This document shows positions 1-10,585 of a stretch of 64,000 nt of DNA, one piece after another; positions within the stretch are counted from its first letter, which is position 1, and every line of letters starts with the position of its first letter. Both the position numbers and the translations under genes were made by a program. The notes beneath the pieces are model-generated. The model was not told where the DNA came from, ran no database searches, and was given only the letters and a program-made list of their open reading frames with translations. Source of the DNA: Eurosta solidaginis (lineage: Eukaryota > Arthropoda > Insecta > Diptera > Tephritidae); assembly GCF_040869045.1 (NCBI RefSeq), contig NC_090319.1, forward strand, positions 50,688,779-50,752,778, read 5' to 3'.

Positions 1-1053
1 GTTATCATCCATCCAGATGGAACTTCTGAAAAAGAAATATTTAAGCTTCACAATGTATGCAGCGTGTTCCAAGCTGAAGCGTACGCAATCGATTCTGCGC
101 TGTTCTGGGCTCAAAGGTACTTGGCAACACAAAACCTACACATTATTAGTGATAGCCAATCATGTCTTGAAGCTATCAAAAATAGAAGCAGTACGACGCC
201 ATTAATAGTGTCAATACATAAGCGGTTGTTCTTTCTACGTCAAAAAAAACAAAATTAATTTCTCTTGGGTAAAAGCTCATACCGGTATTGACGGAAATGA
301 GCAAGCAGATAAAGCAGCCAAAGAAGCGGGAGGTCTGACAACAAGTCCTGTTTACAAAAAGTTTCCAATGAGATATACTAAAGCAATTATACAACAAGAA
401 ACGTAAGAAGCATGGCGTCGTGAATACACAGATGAATCGACAGGCAGTACCACAAAAATGTTCTTCAAGGTGCCAAAAGAAGCAGAGATATATAGTGAAA
501 GATTTGGAATTTCATTCGAAATGACGCAGTGCTTAACTGGTCACAGTTTCTGCAAAGCCTACTTGAAGCGCTTCCATATTATTGATACAGACTTATGTCC
601 ATGCAACGAAGGAGAAGCACAGTCAATTAGTCACTTAATCTACTCGTGTCCCAGGTACCAGAATGCGAGAAGAATTCATGAAACCCTTTGCAAGGAGCTC
701 AACATACAACCATACAACATAATAGATATTTCACGGAATCAAGAATTGATCGAGCCTTTCAAGAAATTTATTAGTAATATATTTAGTACACTAAAAATCT
801 TTAATTCATTGCAATAACAAGTATTCATTACTGTATGCTAAGTTAAATACCTGAAATTTAAACTCACGTCTGTATCCAGTTGCAGACAGTATTGTTTCAT
901 AAAATCATATCACCAACTATACTCACATGCATGTATATATTAAGTTATAATAATTTTAAATTCAAGTTATGTACATGAAAAGATACAAGAAAAGAAATAA
1001 TACATTTGCTCGAAGCGCGGCTAGCGTGTAGAGACCTAGGAAAAAAAAAAAAA
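1..1053 (+). pseudogene. LINE ORF2 3' end (RNase H and C-terminal zinc motif), broken, with 3' UTR and poly(A)
   Basis: This is the 3' end of a non-LTR retrotransposon, cut by the window edge. The RNase H part shows FQAEAYAI and SDSQS (64-250), then, in another frame after a run of eight A's near 241-250, WVKAHTGIDGNEQAD. A stop codon lies at about 400-402. The frame resumes at 458-817 with a C-terminal zinc-type motif (CPC, then H and C in SHLIYSCP) and ends at 815-817. The 3' UTR (818-1038) finishes in a run of about 14 A's (1040-1053), the expected LINE tail. RNase H before this kind of C-terminal motif fits the I/R1/LOA group; the exact clade is not certain. With one frameshift and one stop it cannot encode a working protein. 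Confidence 0.8.
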
Positions 1054-2034
1054 ACCTTACCTTATCCTTATCCTTATCCCTATACTTATCCTTATCCCTA
1101 TCCTTATCCTTATCCTTATCCGTATCCTTATCCTTATCGTTATCGTTATCCTTATCCTTATCCTTATCCTTATCTTTATGCTTATAATTATCCTTATCGT
1201 AATCCTAATCCTAATCCTAATCCTAATCCTTATCCTTATCCTTATTCTTATCCTTATCCTTATCCTTATCCTTATACTTATCTTTATACTTATCCTTATT
1301 CTTATCCCTATCCTTATCCTTATCCTTATCTTTATCCTTATACTTATTCTTTTCCTTATCCTTATCCTTATCCTTATCCTTAGCCTCATCCTTATCCTTA
1401 TCCTTATCCTTATCCTTATCCTTATCCTTCTCCTTATCTTTATCCTTATCCTTATCCTTATCCTTATTCTTATCCTTATTATTATCCTTATCCTTATCCT
1501 TATCCCTATCCTTACCCCTATCATTATCCTTATCCTTATCCTTATCCTTATCCTTATTCTTATCCTTATCCTTATCCTTATCCTTAACCTTAACCTTACC
1601 TTATCCTTATCCTTAGCCTCATCCTTATCCTTATCCTTATCCTTATCCTTATCCTTATCCTTATCCTTATCCTTATCCCTGTCCTTATCCTTATCCTTAT
1701 CCTTATCCTTATACTTATCCTTATTCGTATCCTTATCCTTATCGTTATCCTTATACTTATCCTTATCCTTATCCTTATCTTTATCCTTATCATTATCCTT
1801 ATCCTAATCCTAATCCTTATCCTAATCCTTATCCTCATCCTTATCCTTATCCGTATTCTTATCCTTTTCCTTATCCTAATCCTTATCCTATATCTTTATA
1901 CTTATCCTTATTCTTATCCCTATCCTTATTCTTATCCTTATCCTTATACTTATTCTTATCCTTATCCTTATCCTTATCCTTATCCTTATCCTTATCCTTA
2001 TCCTTATCCCTATCCTTATCCTTATCCTTATCGA
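1054..2034. repeat. (CCTTAT)n hexanucleotide array
   Basis: About 980 bp of nearly pure CCTTAT repeats (ATAAGG on the other strand), with scattered variants such as CCCTAT, CCTAAT, ACTTAT and CCTTAG. It starts right after the poly(A) tail of the preceding LINE. Because the period is 6, all frames that avoid TAA or TAG stay open and give long artefact reading frames of alternating dipeptides on both strands. No coding meaning is claimed. Confidence 0.95.
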
Positions 2035-2659
2035 GAGTCTTCGTGCTCTCCATCTCCCTTATTCTATCCTTCTACTTCCCGTCCTATAAAGCGCGATTTT
2101 CTGTAGCGTATCTCACATTGTTTACTCACTAGGCAATCATCTTCAAATGCAAAATTCCTTCTATTATAAACCCATCCAACTTGTAGCTTGTTAAGACTTT
2201 TACCTTTTCTTAGTTATTCTTTGATTGAATTACCTGCATAGTTTCCGAAGAAATAAAGTAAGGCAAAGGTTGTGAAAATTAACATGTATGTTTACACAGA
2301 AACATTTACATATGCATGTTAGCTTATTGATAAATGTACAAAGATCTTAGTTCTGTGGACACTCTCATAAAACTTTTTAATTGAAATATAAAATAACATT
2401 TAGTCCTTGAATGCTTTACTTGGAATTTTTGTGAGTAATATCGTTATGTTTTTGATTATTAGCAAGAGAAATTTTCTGTTAGCAATATAAGCTGTAGTAA
2501 AGTTGATAGTGTACTATTGGACAATTGTATCAGTTTTGAAGGATACTGGGACGACACTTTTATAACTGTGCACAGAGCATACGGTCTAGTGAGCCTTGTA
2601 CGAATAGCTTTAATTAGCGTAATGCTTGTCAAAGCTTTGACTTCAATTTATTATCGGTA
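2035..2659. other. No gene recognised
   Basis: AT-rich unique-looking sequence between the hexanucleotide array and a dispersed repeat. I see no supported reading frame, RNA gene or repeat structure. Confidence 0.5.
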
Positions 2660-2815
2660 AAAAAGGTTTAATGTGGTCATATTAAATCGTTCCCGAGCTG
2701 GTCTGGTTAGTACTTTAACGGTGGTTCTTACCGGAGCGTATCGGATCTATATCTGGCAAAAGACCATCAACATTGATAGCACTCCTTATCGCTACAAAAA
2801 ACACAACAACATGCT
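2660..2815 (+). repeat. Dispersed repeat family R3, copy 1 (partial)
   Basis: It contains the string TGTGGTCATATTAAATCGTT followed by a segment like CGGATCTATATCTGGCAAA and an ending of CGCTAC plus CA-rich codon-like repeats. The same order of segments is found at 6600-6780 on this strand and at 26385-26530 on the opposite strand. It is non-coding and its class is unknown. Confidence 0.75.
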
Positions 2816-2894
2816 ACTGGTCGTACAAATAAACCCTAAAGTCACATGTAATCAACTACACCTCCATGGCTTTTGTCGGCAGGAAAATTTTCTG

Positions 2895-4440
2895 GGTTCA
2901 TAGTGAGAGTATTTTTGATACTCTTTTGAGAAGAAGTCCCGTGTATCAGGTCATTCTTCGCTTCCTTTTCAACGGGTTACTTTCTAAGAACAGGGTAAGA
3001 TTTCCGGATACTTTTTTTTAGAACTAGGTACTTATTAGCGCCGGGTACTTTTAAGAAACCCGGAATTTTTAATATCCGTTTTTTTATAACCGGCTACTTG
3101 TTTGATCCACCTACCTTTATAAATCGGGTTATTCTACAGAACCGGGTGCTTTTTTTTAAAACCGCCCACTTTTTCTAACCTAGCACTGTTTTAGAATCGG
3201 GATATTTTTTTAAAAGTACATATATATATTATCTTAAACCGGTACTTTTATAGAGCCAGGACCAACAAAAAAAGTATAGGGTACTTTTAGAGACGGTGTA
3301 CTCCTCCAGAGCCGGATACCTCTAAGTAACCAGGTACTTTTCCATGCGAAGTCCTTTTTTGAGCTGGATGCTTCATTAGAACCAGATACTTTTTAATATG
3401 GCACCGTGTTCAGATCCGTTTCCAGATCGGGTTTTATTGAACTAGGTATTTTTTTGCATGGGGTAGTTTTTTGAACAGGTTTTCTTTATAAACCTGGTAC
3501 CTTCTAATAACCGGATCTTTTTTTAAAACCGGCTATTTTTGTGAACCGGATAATTTTTTCGAATCGAGTACTTTTTTAAACTGATAGGAGTTAGGTACTT
3601 TTTTCCATGGTGCACTGTTTTGAATAGGTTACTTTTTAATCCGGATACTCTTTCCAGAAGCGGGAACTTTTTAAAGGCGTTACTTTGTGCATCTCAAGTA
3701 TCTTTAAGAACTAGATCTGTTTTTATAACTGGGTACTATTAAGAAAGGGTAGCTTTTTGAACCAGATGCTTTTTTTAAAATCTGGTACTTTTTGGGCCTG
3801 TTACATTTTCAGAACAGCGGTTTTTAAGAACCGGGTAGTTTCTAGAGTAGGGCACTTTTTCAGAAGTGGGTCCACTTTAAGTACCGGGAGATTTTTTGAA
3901 ACCGCTAATTTTTCAAACGGGTAATTTTTTAGAACCAGGTAAATTTGTAGAACAGCGTACTTTCCAAAAAGGGATAACTTTTTGAACAGAGGCCTTTTTT
4001 ACAACCGTGTGCTTTGTTAAGAGCCAAGTTTTATTTTAGAACCGGGTACTTTTTTCAGCGGGTACTTTTTTTAAAACTCGGCAATTTTTGAGACGGTTAC
4101 TTTTTTAGAACCGGGTACCTTCAAGAACTGGGTACTTCTTAGAGCAGGGTACTTTTTCATGAGTGGGTTCAATTTGGGTACCGAGTACTTTATTGAAAGG
4201 GGACTTTTTCAAACGGGTACCTTTTTAGAACCAAGTAAATTTGTAGAACGGTGTACTTTTTAAAAACGAATAGTTTTTTGAACCTGGTCCTCTTTTTACA
4301 ACCGTGTCCTTTGTTGAGAGCCGAGTTTTATTTTAGAACCTGGTAATTTTTTAAGCGGGTATTTTTATTAGAACCCGGTACTTTTTAAAAACGGGTGAAC
4401 CAAGTTCTTTTTTGAATCGCACACTTTCCTAAAGCTTGGT
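2895..4440. repeat. 18-bp minisatellite block 1 (GGGTACTTTTTTAGAACC type)
   Basis: A degenerate tandem array with an 18-bp unit close to GGGTACTTTTTTAGAACC. Units vary by indels in the T-run. A longer duplication of about 297 bp is visible on top: the string ACAACCGTGT with its neighbourhood recurs at about 4001 and 4298. The unit is alignable with the 18-bp units of blocks at 12.3-15.8, 17.9-19.2 and 21.6-23.7 kb. Confidence 0.85.
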
Positions 4441-5272
4441 GTCCCACACGAACGCATCTAAAGTGGTTTTACTGTATACCAACAGTAGTAACAGTTACCA
4501 CTAACTTTTAGTGTTACATGCAAAGATACAAGTGAAGCTAATATGTATAGGTGTGCTAAAAAGGGTTCTAAAAGGAAACTTTTGTTACTCTTTTAACCAA
4601 TAATTAAGAGGAGCCACAGGCGTTGCTTTAATAGTAAAAAATCAATCGCTAATCGGAGCAGTAACGTAAGAGATCATATCACAAGGATAAAGTATTTATG
4701 CGCATGAAAGTAGAACAAGGCAAAATTTAAATTCTTTGCAAAAATGAATTGAACGATGTTAACATAAGAAATTGAAAATAAAATATATCATGGCTAATTC
4801 AATAAATTTTTTTGTTGAGGTTGAATTCCAAACCAAACTGGGGGTCCCGCAAAATTTAACTGGCGTCTCAAGTGATGCTTAGGGTTCAAGTGGGTGATAA
4901 GGTCATTGGTTGCTTGAGTGAACGTAAGGACCTTTTTCCCTACAATAATGTTTCGTATTTTTCCTCGCTTTTGTGAGTTTTATGTTGTCGTACCTGCTGG
5001 TGTTCTAAATGTTTTGTTGGCAATAATTTAGTCGTCAATAAAATTTTACAATCAAAAAATAAACGAGAAAGTAAACAAATTTCAAAATTGAAAATACATT
5101 CACGTAATTGTAATAGCAGTGACCGGCAGCAGTTGTCGCAAATGTGACTATAAATACCAGAAATGATGCTGATTTTTTGTTTAAGTATTTGTACCTTTGA
5201 TAGCGCCTCAAGGGATTCGTTTAGCAAAAAAGCTTAAAGCGTGTTTTAAACAAACTACACGAAAAAGGTGAA
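4441..5272. other. No gene recognised
   Basis: AT-rich sequence. The only longer reading frame (4940-5227, minus, 95 codons) has no recognisable domain and no supporting context, so I do not call it a gene. Confidence 0.5.
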
Positions 5273-5640
5273 TGCCGTGGTGTGTTGGTAGCATGTTCCG
5301 TCTACCACACCGAAGATCCTGGGTTCACGCCCCGGGCAAAGCAACATCAAAATTTTAGAAACAACTTTTTCAATTAGAAGACAATTTTTCTAAGCGGTGT
5401 TGCTCCTCAGTGTTTGGCAAGCACTCCGATTGTATTTCTGCAATGAAAAGCTTTTCAGTGAAAACTCATCTGTCTTGCAGATGCCCTTCGGAGTCGGCAT
5501 ACAACAAGTAGGTGCCGTTCCGCCAATTTGTAGACAAAAAGCAAGTTGTAGGCAAAAGGAGCACGACGCAAATCGGAAGAGAAGTTCGGCCTTAAATCTC
5601 TTGGGAGATTATCGCGCTTTTTATTAATTTTTTTTTTTTT
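5273..5640 (+). mobile_element. tRNA-derived SINE, copy 1
   Basis: The head looks like a tRNA gene promoter: a box A-like TGGTGTGTTGGTAGC (about 5279-5293) and a box B-like GGTTCACGCCC (about 5322-5332). A tRNA-unrelated body of about 280 bp follows, then a T/A-rich tail (5628-5672). A second copy lies in reverse at 12335-12700 and matches along the whole length, at roughly 80% by eye, including the body segment GGAGCACGACGCAAAT. A full-length match with a pol III type head supports a SINE rather than a tRNA gene. Reading frames inside it are chance. Confidence 0.8.
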
Positions 5641-5734
5641 TTATACAAAAAAAACAAAAAAAAAAAAAAAAATGTGCTGAAAAAGGTACCTAATAGCTAC
5701 TATATTTAGGGTTATTGGAAATGCTTTTCAATTT

Positions 5735-6000
5735 CATTTGAATTGGTCAATAGGTCAATAGACTTCATGGCCATTTAAGGTTGTTATAATTAATTGACCT
5801 TATGGCCGTTGACCTTATATCACAAGCAAAATATTTATCAGATGAAAGAAAATTAGTGTAACGCTTTTGTTCTTCCAATAAATATTTTGCTTGTGACGTA
5901 AGGTCAACGGCCATAAGGTCAATTAAATTTACAACAATCTTAAACGGCTATAAGGTCAATTGGCTTTATGATACAGTCTATTGACTTTAAGACCTTTTTT
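5735..6000. repeat. Foldback / palindromic repeat (GGTCAATTGACC family), copy 1
   Basis: Two arms of about 70 bp are inverted copies of each other: 5769-5838 and about 5877-5950. Both contain TTGACCTTATGGCCGTTGAC or its complement and end with CACAAGCAAAATATTTAT, around a loop of about 38 bp. Weaker similarity extends outward. The transcript or single strand would fold into one long hairpin. No coding sequence is present. A related, more degraded set occurs at 9775-10585. Confidence 0.85.
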
Positions 6001-6474
6001 TTTTAAATTTGACGTGATTACCACTTAAGAAATTTCCGTTTGATCTTGCGACCATTTCGAGTTAGGGGGATTAGAAGAAAACACATGACAGGTATGCCTG
6101 TTGTAAGAGGCGACCAAAACATCCAAATGATTCAAAGGGATCCGGCTCGATGGATCAAAAAATGTTGAGGCGGTTTACCTGATGCAGTGGACTGTATGCG
6201 GGTAGCGGCTTTCCAATTCCAATTGAATAAAATAAATGCGGAAATGAACTTGATGTGCATTTAATTGTACTAACTAATTATATTTATTAAGATTTATCAA
6301 AACTGGTTAGAGCACAGAATTTTCGCTGGCGGTAGTTGCACGGATGTAAGAAGTAATAATAATGACAACGAACAAAGATATAAAGCAAATGTCAAACATA
6401 TGATTTCATGCTTGCGCATTAACCCCTGTAGGAACTAAAATATAACATTATAGATATGCAGTTATGAACTCAAC
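6001..6474. other. No gene recognised
   Basis: Unassigned sequence. Segments such as AAGAGGCGACCAAAAC and the GATCCGGCTCGATGG stretch look like dispersed-repeat debris, but no second copy is present in this window. Confidence 0.4.
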
Positions 6475-6785
6475 AGGTTGTGTAGCGCAACCCTTTGAAG
6501 GGGCTGCCGTCGCAGTTTATTGTTTCTCCAAATCAACTCTCAACCTTACCTATCCGTGGCAAATCCTAATGAAAGTAGGGGGTGGGGGCGGGATGGCTAA
6601 AAGATTCAATGTGGTCATACTAAATCGTTCCTGAGATGGTCAGTATTCTACCTTTATGGTGCTTGTTACCATAACCTAACGGATCTATATTCAGCAAATG
6701 TCCATCAACATCGATAACACTCTCCAAACCTTCCGAAAGTGTCTTTATCGCTACAACAACAAAAATTTCGTGAAACATGCCATAA
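6475..6785 (+). repeat. Dispersed repeat family R3, copy 2 (longest)
   Basis: It begins near TTGTGTAGCGCAACCCTTTG and runs through TGTGGTCATACTAAATCGTT to ACTCTCCAAACC and TTATCGCTACAACAAC. Copy 3 at 26385-26690 contains both ends in reverse complement, so the family spans at least about 300 bp. I recall similar sequence as common in tephritid genomes, but I cannot name it. Confidence 0.75.
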
Positions 6786-7502
6786 CCATATTTTAACTGT
6801 GTTACGGCGGCAAGACCACAGATAGGGCGCGCTCGCAATAATGGTGGGGAGAAAAGAAAGGAGAAAACACAAACGAATTCGTTATAAAAAGATACACAAG
6901 AATGTTTATCGAAGTGAAAGTAAATGCAATTGTAGAATTAATCCAATTAGTAACAATTCAAGATTTCCGATTGCGGATTGTATAATGAATTTTATAATTT
7001 TGATTGACAAAGGACTTACCTTCGGTGGCTTGGCTGCTGGCGTTTCTTAAACGTTCGCAAAAGAAGTGAAAGAGGTAAAAAAGACTTTAGTTCGCGGTCA
7101 CCGCAGAATCCTAGGCTTACCTATTATCCGGCGGGGTAAACGGTTATCGGTATAAACCGATATGAATAAATGAAAAAGAAAAGTAAAGCGATACGAGGGT
7201 GCACCCCCATATTTAGGCCTGTGGCCTAAACATGCCGGCCCCCTTGCGGCGAGCAACTTCGAAACGATCGTAACACCCCCAACAACCAAGTTCCAAAGGG
7301 CTCGCGAGAATCTCAGCTTAAAATTAACGAATCTCAACTTAAATTTAGACCCTGCAGTAAATGCGTATGGAAGAAAAAATAGTATGACCAGGATACATAA
7401 TTCAACCGACGCCAGACGCTTCCTGTGAATAAAGAGATGTTAATAGAAATAGACGTGGGTTGATTTTAGTGCACTTTACTTATTGAATGGACAGGTGCAT
7501 GA
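6786..7502. other. No gene recognised; possible BEL/Pao non-coding flank
   Basis: Contains a GC-richer segment at about 7190-7340 with the perfect inverted repeat TAGGCC-TGT-GGCCTA (7214-7228). The 15-base string CCTGTGGCCTAAACA within it recurs at about 8440-8454, on the far side of the BEL/Pao pieces. It may be part of the same retroelement's non-coding region, but I cannot prove that. Confidence 0.35.
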
Positions 7503-8258
7503 TTATTGCTGGTGGGCTCCAGACACTACCAACCCGAATATGGTGGCTTGAGCCAGCAGCCCGCCTACGTTCGACGGTGGTGTGCCGCTAACCATTAGGC
7601 TGGCGTAGACATCGGCACCTAGTGTGAGCCGGACAGGTGTAGACCGGTGGAAAGCTGGATCCGCCAGCTTCATAAATTGGAATGGCGTGGCTACCGATGG
7701 ATCCAGAGTTCCTGTCGGACTAAGCCGTGAATATCGTGACACCACTGTGGTTTGGGTCGTCACTGCTCCCGTTACCCCGTATTTCCCTAGCAGAACAAGC
7801 GTGCACTTCACGTGATAGGACGTGCCGGTACGCTTTAACCCGAGGTCCCTTGCGAGGTTTGCATCGATGATGGAATTCGGAGCGCACGGATCGATAAGGG
7901 CGCGTACTGAGTGAAGCTTCCCTCCTGCTGCTATCCGAACGACCGCCGTTGGAGCTATGGCTACAAATGCGCATGTAATGATCGTTGCTAGAGGCGTTTC
8001 CCGGAGGCGTCCCGTTCTGAAGCCGGCTGGCGTTGTTGGTTGGCGCGCGAGCGTGGTTACTTGGGCACGAGCGTTATACGGGGCCGCCCTACCAACTGAG
8101 CGTCGTGACGAGCGGGACGGACACGGTTCCACGTCGTCACGGCGCCCCCTGGTAGAGCAGTGCGATGGGGGAAAGGACGTGTCTCCCCGCCACGTCCTTT
8201 CATAATAGTTACTGACTGAATTGTCTGTCGGGTGGACACACCGTGACACGATGCACTA
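7503..8258 (-). pseudogene. BEL/Pao retrotransposon protease region (truncated)
   Basis: An open frame of about 250 codons encodes the aspartic-protease part of a BEL/Pao Gag-Pol. The signature pieces are ALIDPCAPNSIIDANLAR (the active-site Asp in the DPCA form typical of Pao-type proteases) and, near the C-terminus, LGADVYASLMVSG and LAQATIFGLVVSG, which match the conserved LGADVYP...AQ.T.FGW.LSG block that follows the protease. The frame ends at 7503 before any reverse transcriptase, and it opens after a stop at 8256-8258 with no gag in frame, so it is a fragment. Next to it, on the opposite strand, is a gag zinc-knuckle fragment of the same superfamily, giving a head-to-head arrangement. 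Confidence 0.75.
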
Positions 8259-8455
8259 GCCAATTCAATTGCAGCACGTGCCACGCAAGGCACAACACCT
8301 TGCTCCATCTTCCGACAGCACAACCAAAGACAACTCCTCAAAGGTGGACTCAAAACGCCACCGACAATACACCTGCAACCTCACAGCAGGCTAGGGCAAG
8401 GATGGAGTCTGAAAAAAGACAAGATAATGCTAATAACCTTAAGCCTGTGGCCTAA
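8216..8455 (+). pseudogene. BEL/Pao gag zinc-knuckle fragment
   Basis: After a stop codon at 8213-8215 the frame reads through NCLSGGHTVTRC and then CSTCHARHNTLLHLP. The combined pattern C-x4-H-x4-C followed by C-x2-C-x3-HNTLLH is characteristic of the Gag zinc-binding region of BEL/Pao elements, just upstream of the protease. It runs to a stop at 8453-8455. The matching protease fragment lies on the opposite strand and overlaps by about 40 bp, so the two cannot be one colinear gene. Either an inversion or two abutting insertions is needed. Confidence 0.65.
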
Positions 8456-8689
8456 ACAAACTGAATTAAGATTAGCACAAGCACAAAAAGCTCCAAAGAA
8501 TGATTAAGAAGATAAGATAATATAATAATAATAAATAATCCTTATTTCAAAATAATCTTCGCCGGACCAGTTTCTGTTCTTCTACTTCTACTGGAATGAA
8601 ACTATTTTTATAAGAAAAAGCCGCTGCAAATTTACTCTGCTGTCCGACTACTATAGTATCGAGCCCAAGTAGCTCACGGGTGTCATTTT
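8456..8689. other. No gene recognised
   Basis: AT-rich sequence with no supported feature; it may include the 3' UTR of the LINE remnant that follows on the minus strand. Confidence 0.4.
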
Positions 8690-9540
8690 GATAATTCTTC
8701 TCTTGAAAAAATTGTTGATGTTTTAAGTAGGGGTAGTCTGTCGTATCCGTTCAAACCATTCGGTTCGGTCCATGAAACTGCTGATACCTTTAAAGAGTAT
8801 TTGGCAACTTTCTGAAGTTCTGATAGTATTCATAAGAGCCCTTCTTTACAGATAGTGTGTAACAGTATGTTTGCTGCCCCCTTCGCCACAGTTACTGCAA
8901 ATGTTGTTAAAAGGGATTCCGTGATTGTGATAGTGATTTTAAAGATTTCTTTTTTTTACCTCTTTAGAAGGTCATATGTTTTCCTATTATCATAATTCGT
9001 CCAAGTTTGCTTTGTTATCTTGCAAGTTTCCGAGGAGTGTCAGCTGGAAGCGGCCATCTCCTGGAAACTGCTATATACATACATTAATATTGATTGATGT
9101 GAGTTGATGATGCATCTCGATCGTCTCCGTGGCATCGAAAGTATCTTCTGCCTTTGGAAGTGCGTCTGCCTTCTTGTTGCCCTTAATAATCCTGTAACCC
9201 ATACAAATAAGCTGCGACATGAAGCGCCCTAATGCAGCTAGTAGACAAAGTGATGGGGAATCTTAGCACCATGAATGCTGTTTGACTATATGAGAAAATG
9301 CATACATCGCGATTTTTCACCGAGTCTGCCGAAAGGAGTTCTAAACCCAGAACTTTCGCTTGTAACATAATAGCTGAGACAGGAAACGGAATGACAGTGA
9401 GACCCAAAGTTGCTCACAAAAAACACCATATCTCATACCGCAGTCCATTTTGGACCATTGTAAAGCAAAATTGCGTCTCCCCTATTGAAGCTACCTTGAA
9501 CTTTTCAAAATTTAGCGTTTTGATATTCTGATGATGGCTC
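8690..9540 (-). pseudogene. LINE RNase H and C-terminal region, heavily decayed
   Basis: On the minus strand the segment 9183-9407 reads like an RNase H domain of a Jockey/I-group LINE: a QAKVLGLELLSAD stretch (compare FQAEVFAI) and VCIFSYSQTAF (compare IFSDSQAA, with the catalytic Asp replaced by Tyr). Downstream (about 8820-8900) another frame shows CSNCGEGGSKHTVTHYLC, the usual C-x2-C...H-x3-C motif after RNase H, and about 8720-8760 reads DRTEWFER, similar to the extreme C-terminus of such proteins. Several frameshifts and stops separate these blocks. It is clearly old. Confidence 0.6.
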
Positions 9541-9774
9541 AGAGTCAGACTCACGAAGCTTACTGCAGAACAAGTTAAGGTTTGACACACACGAACGTTC
9601 TGAGGTGGTTGGTTAAAGAGTAAACTTCGTGCGTAAATTGGACACGACCTTAACGCACCTGTTACTCCTCCGAAGGCTGTTCACTCTATTCATCACTTTA
9701 ATACTGTATTGTTGCATTGTCGCAACTGTCCGTTTTTTTTGTTGAAATGAAGCATGTAGATAGAAAAAAGGTGG
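9541..9774. other. No gene recognised
   Basis: Short unassigned stretch. Confidence 0.4.
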
Positions 9775-10585
9775 GGTGACATAAGGTCAATGGCCAGAAG
9801 GTCAATTGACGGTATGGCCAATTTCTGAGCTTTTAGTTGCACAAGTTCTTCTAATCTCAGTGAGTCTCATTGGGCCAGTTTTTTTATCCGATTTTACTTT
9901 GGAATTGGAAAAAATATAGGAGAAGGGCGCAGCATCCGAAAACTTTAAATAAAAAAATAAATTTTTTCATTCGACGTAACTGTAATTCAACACTTGTTAA
10001 CAGTTTAATACGTGTAGTTGCGAAACAAAATAATTGACCTTATGGCCACTTGAGAAAAAATAGTTGATTTTATTACCTTGTCGAAAAAGCAAGAGGGTCA
10101 TAATGTCAGTATCGTTTAAATTATAACCAATTGAATGTTGAAATGGTCATAACTTCAATTTATTTTGTTTCATTTGAAGTAGTCATAAGGTCAATTGACG
10201 TTATGGTCGTTGCCCTTATGACACCCTTCCAAGATTTTCGCTCCCCTAATTAGTATTTTGTTTGTGACATACTCCTCCAAGCTTTCCGTTCTTCTAATTA
10301 ACTTTTTGTTTGTGACATAAGGTCAACGCCAAGAAATCAATTGACCTTCTGGCCACTGCAAAAGACCATAAGACCAATGGGCTTCTTCACCATTTCAAAT
10401 AGCGATAAGGTCCATTGACTTTATTACTTTTAATCTGACGTAATGAGCACAACGGCAATAATGTCAATCATTGACAATGTAAATGTAAAATTTGACGTTG
10501 TGACCACTTTATATGGCCATCACTTCAATTGATCTTTTGACCATTTGAAGTGGCCATAAGGTCAATAGACATTAAAGCCGCGGAC
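9775..10585. repeat. Foldback repeat family (GGTCAATTGACC), degraded cluster
   Basis: Motifs of the type ATAAGGTCAATTGACCTTATGG recur many times in both orientations (for example about 9780-9815, 10030, 10180-10225, 10315-10360, 10545-10580), spaced by T-rich text. The segment with TTTGTTTGTGACATAAGGTC matches the inner arm of the hairpin at 5735-6000, so both belong to one family. Confidence 0.7.

Noticed and set aside
1006..1838. Long reading frames of alternating dipeptides (YP, LI, IR, LS)
   Set aside because: They follow mechanically from a 6-bp repeat that avoids stop codons in these frames.
1054..2034. Telomere-like array (CCTAA/CCTTAT)
   Set aside because: The unit is the hexamer CCTTAT, not the insect pentamer CCTAA; CCTAAT units are scattered variants, and flies normally lack short telomeric repeats.
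5275..5345. A true tRNA gene
   Set aside because: The box A/B region is followed by a repeated body also present at 12335-12700, and I could not fold a convincing cloverleaf with an anticodon arm; a SINE head fits better.
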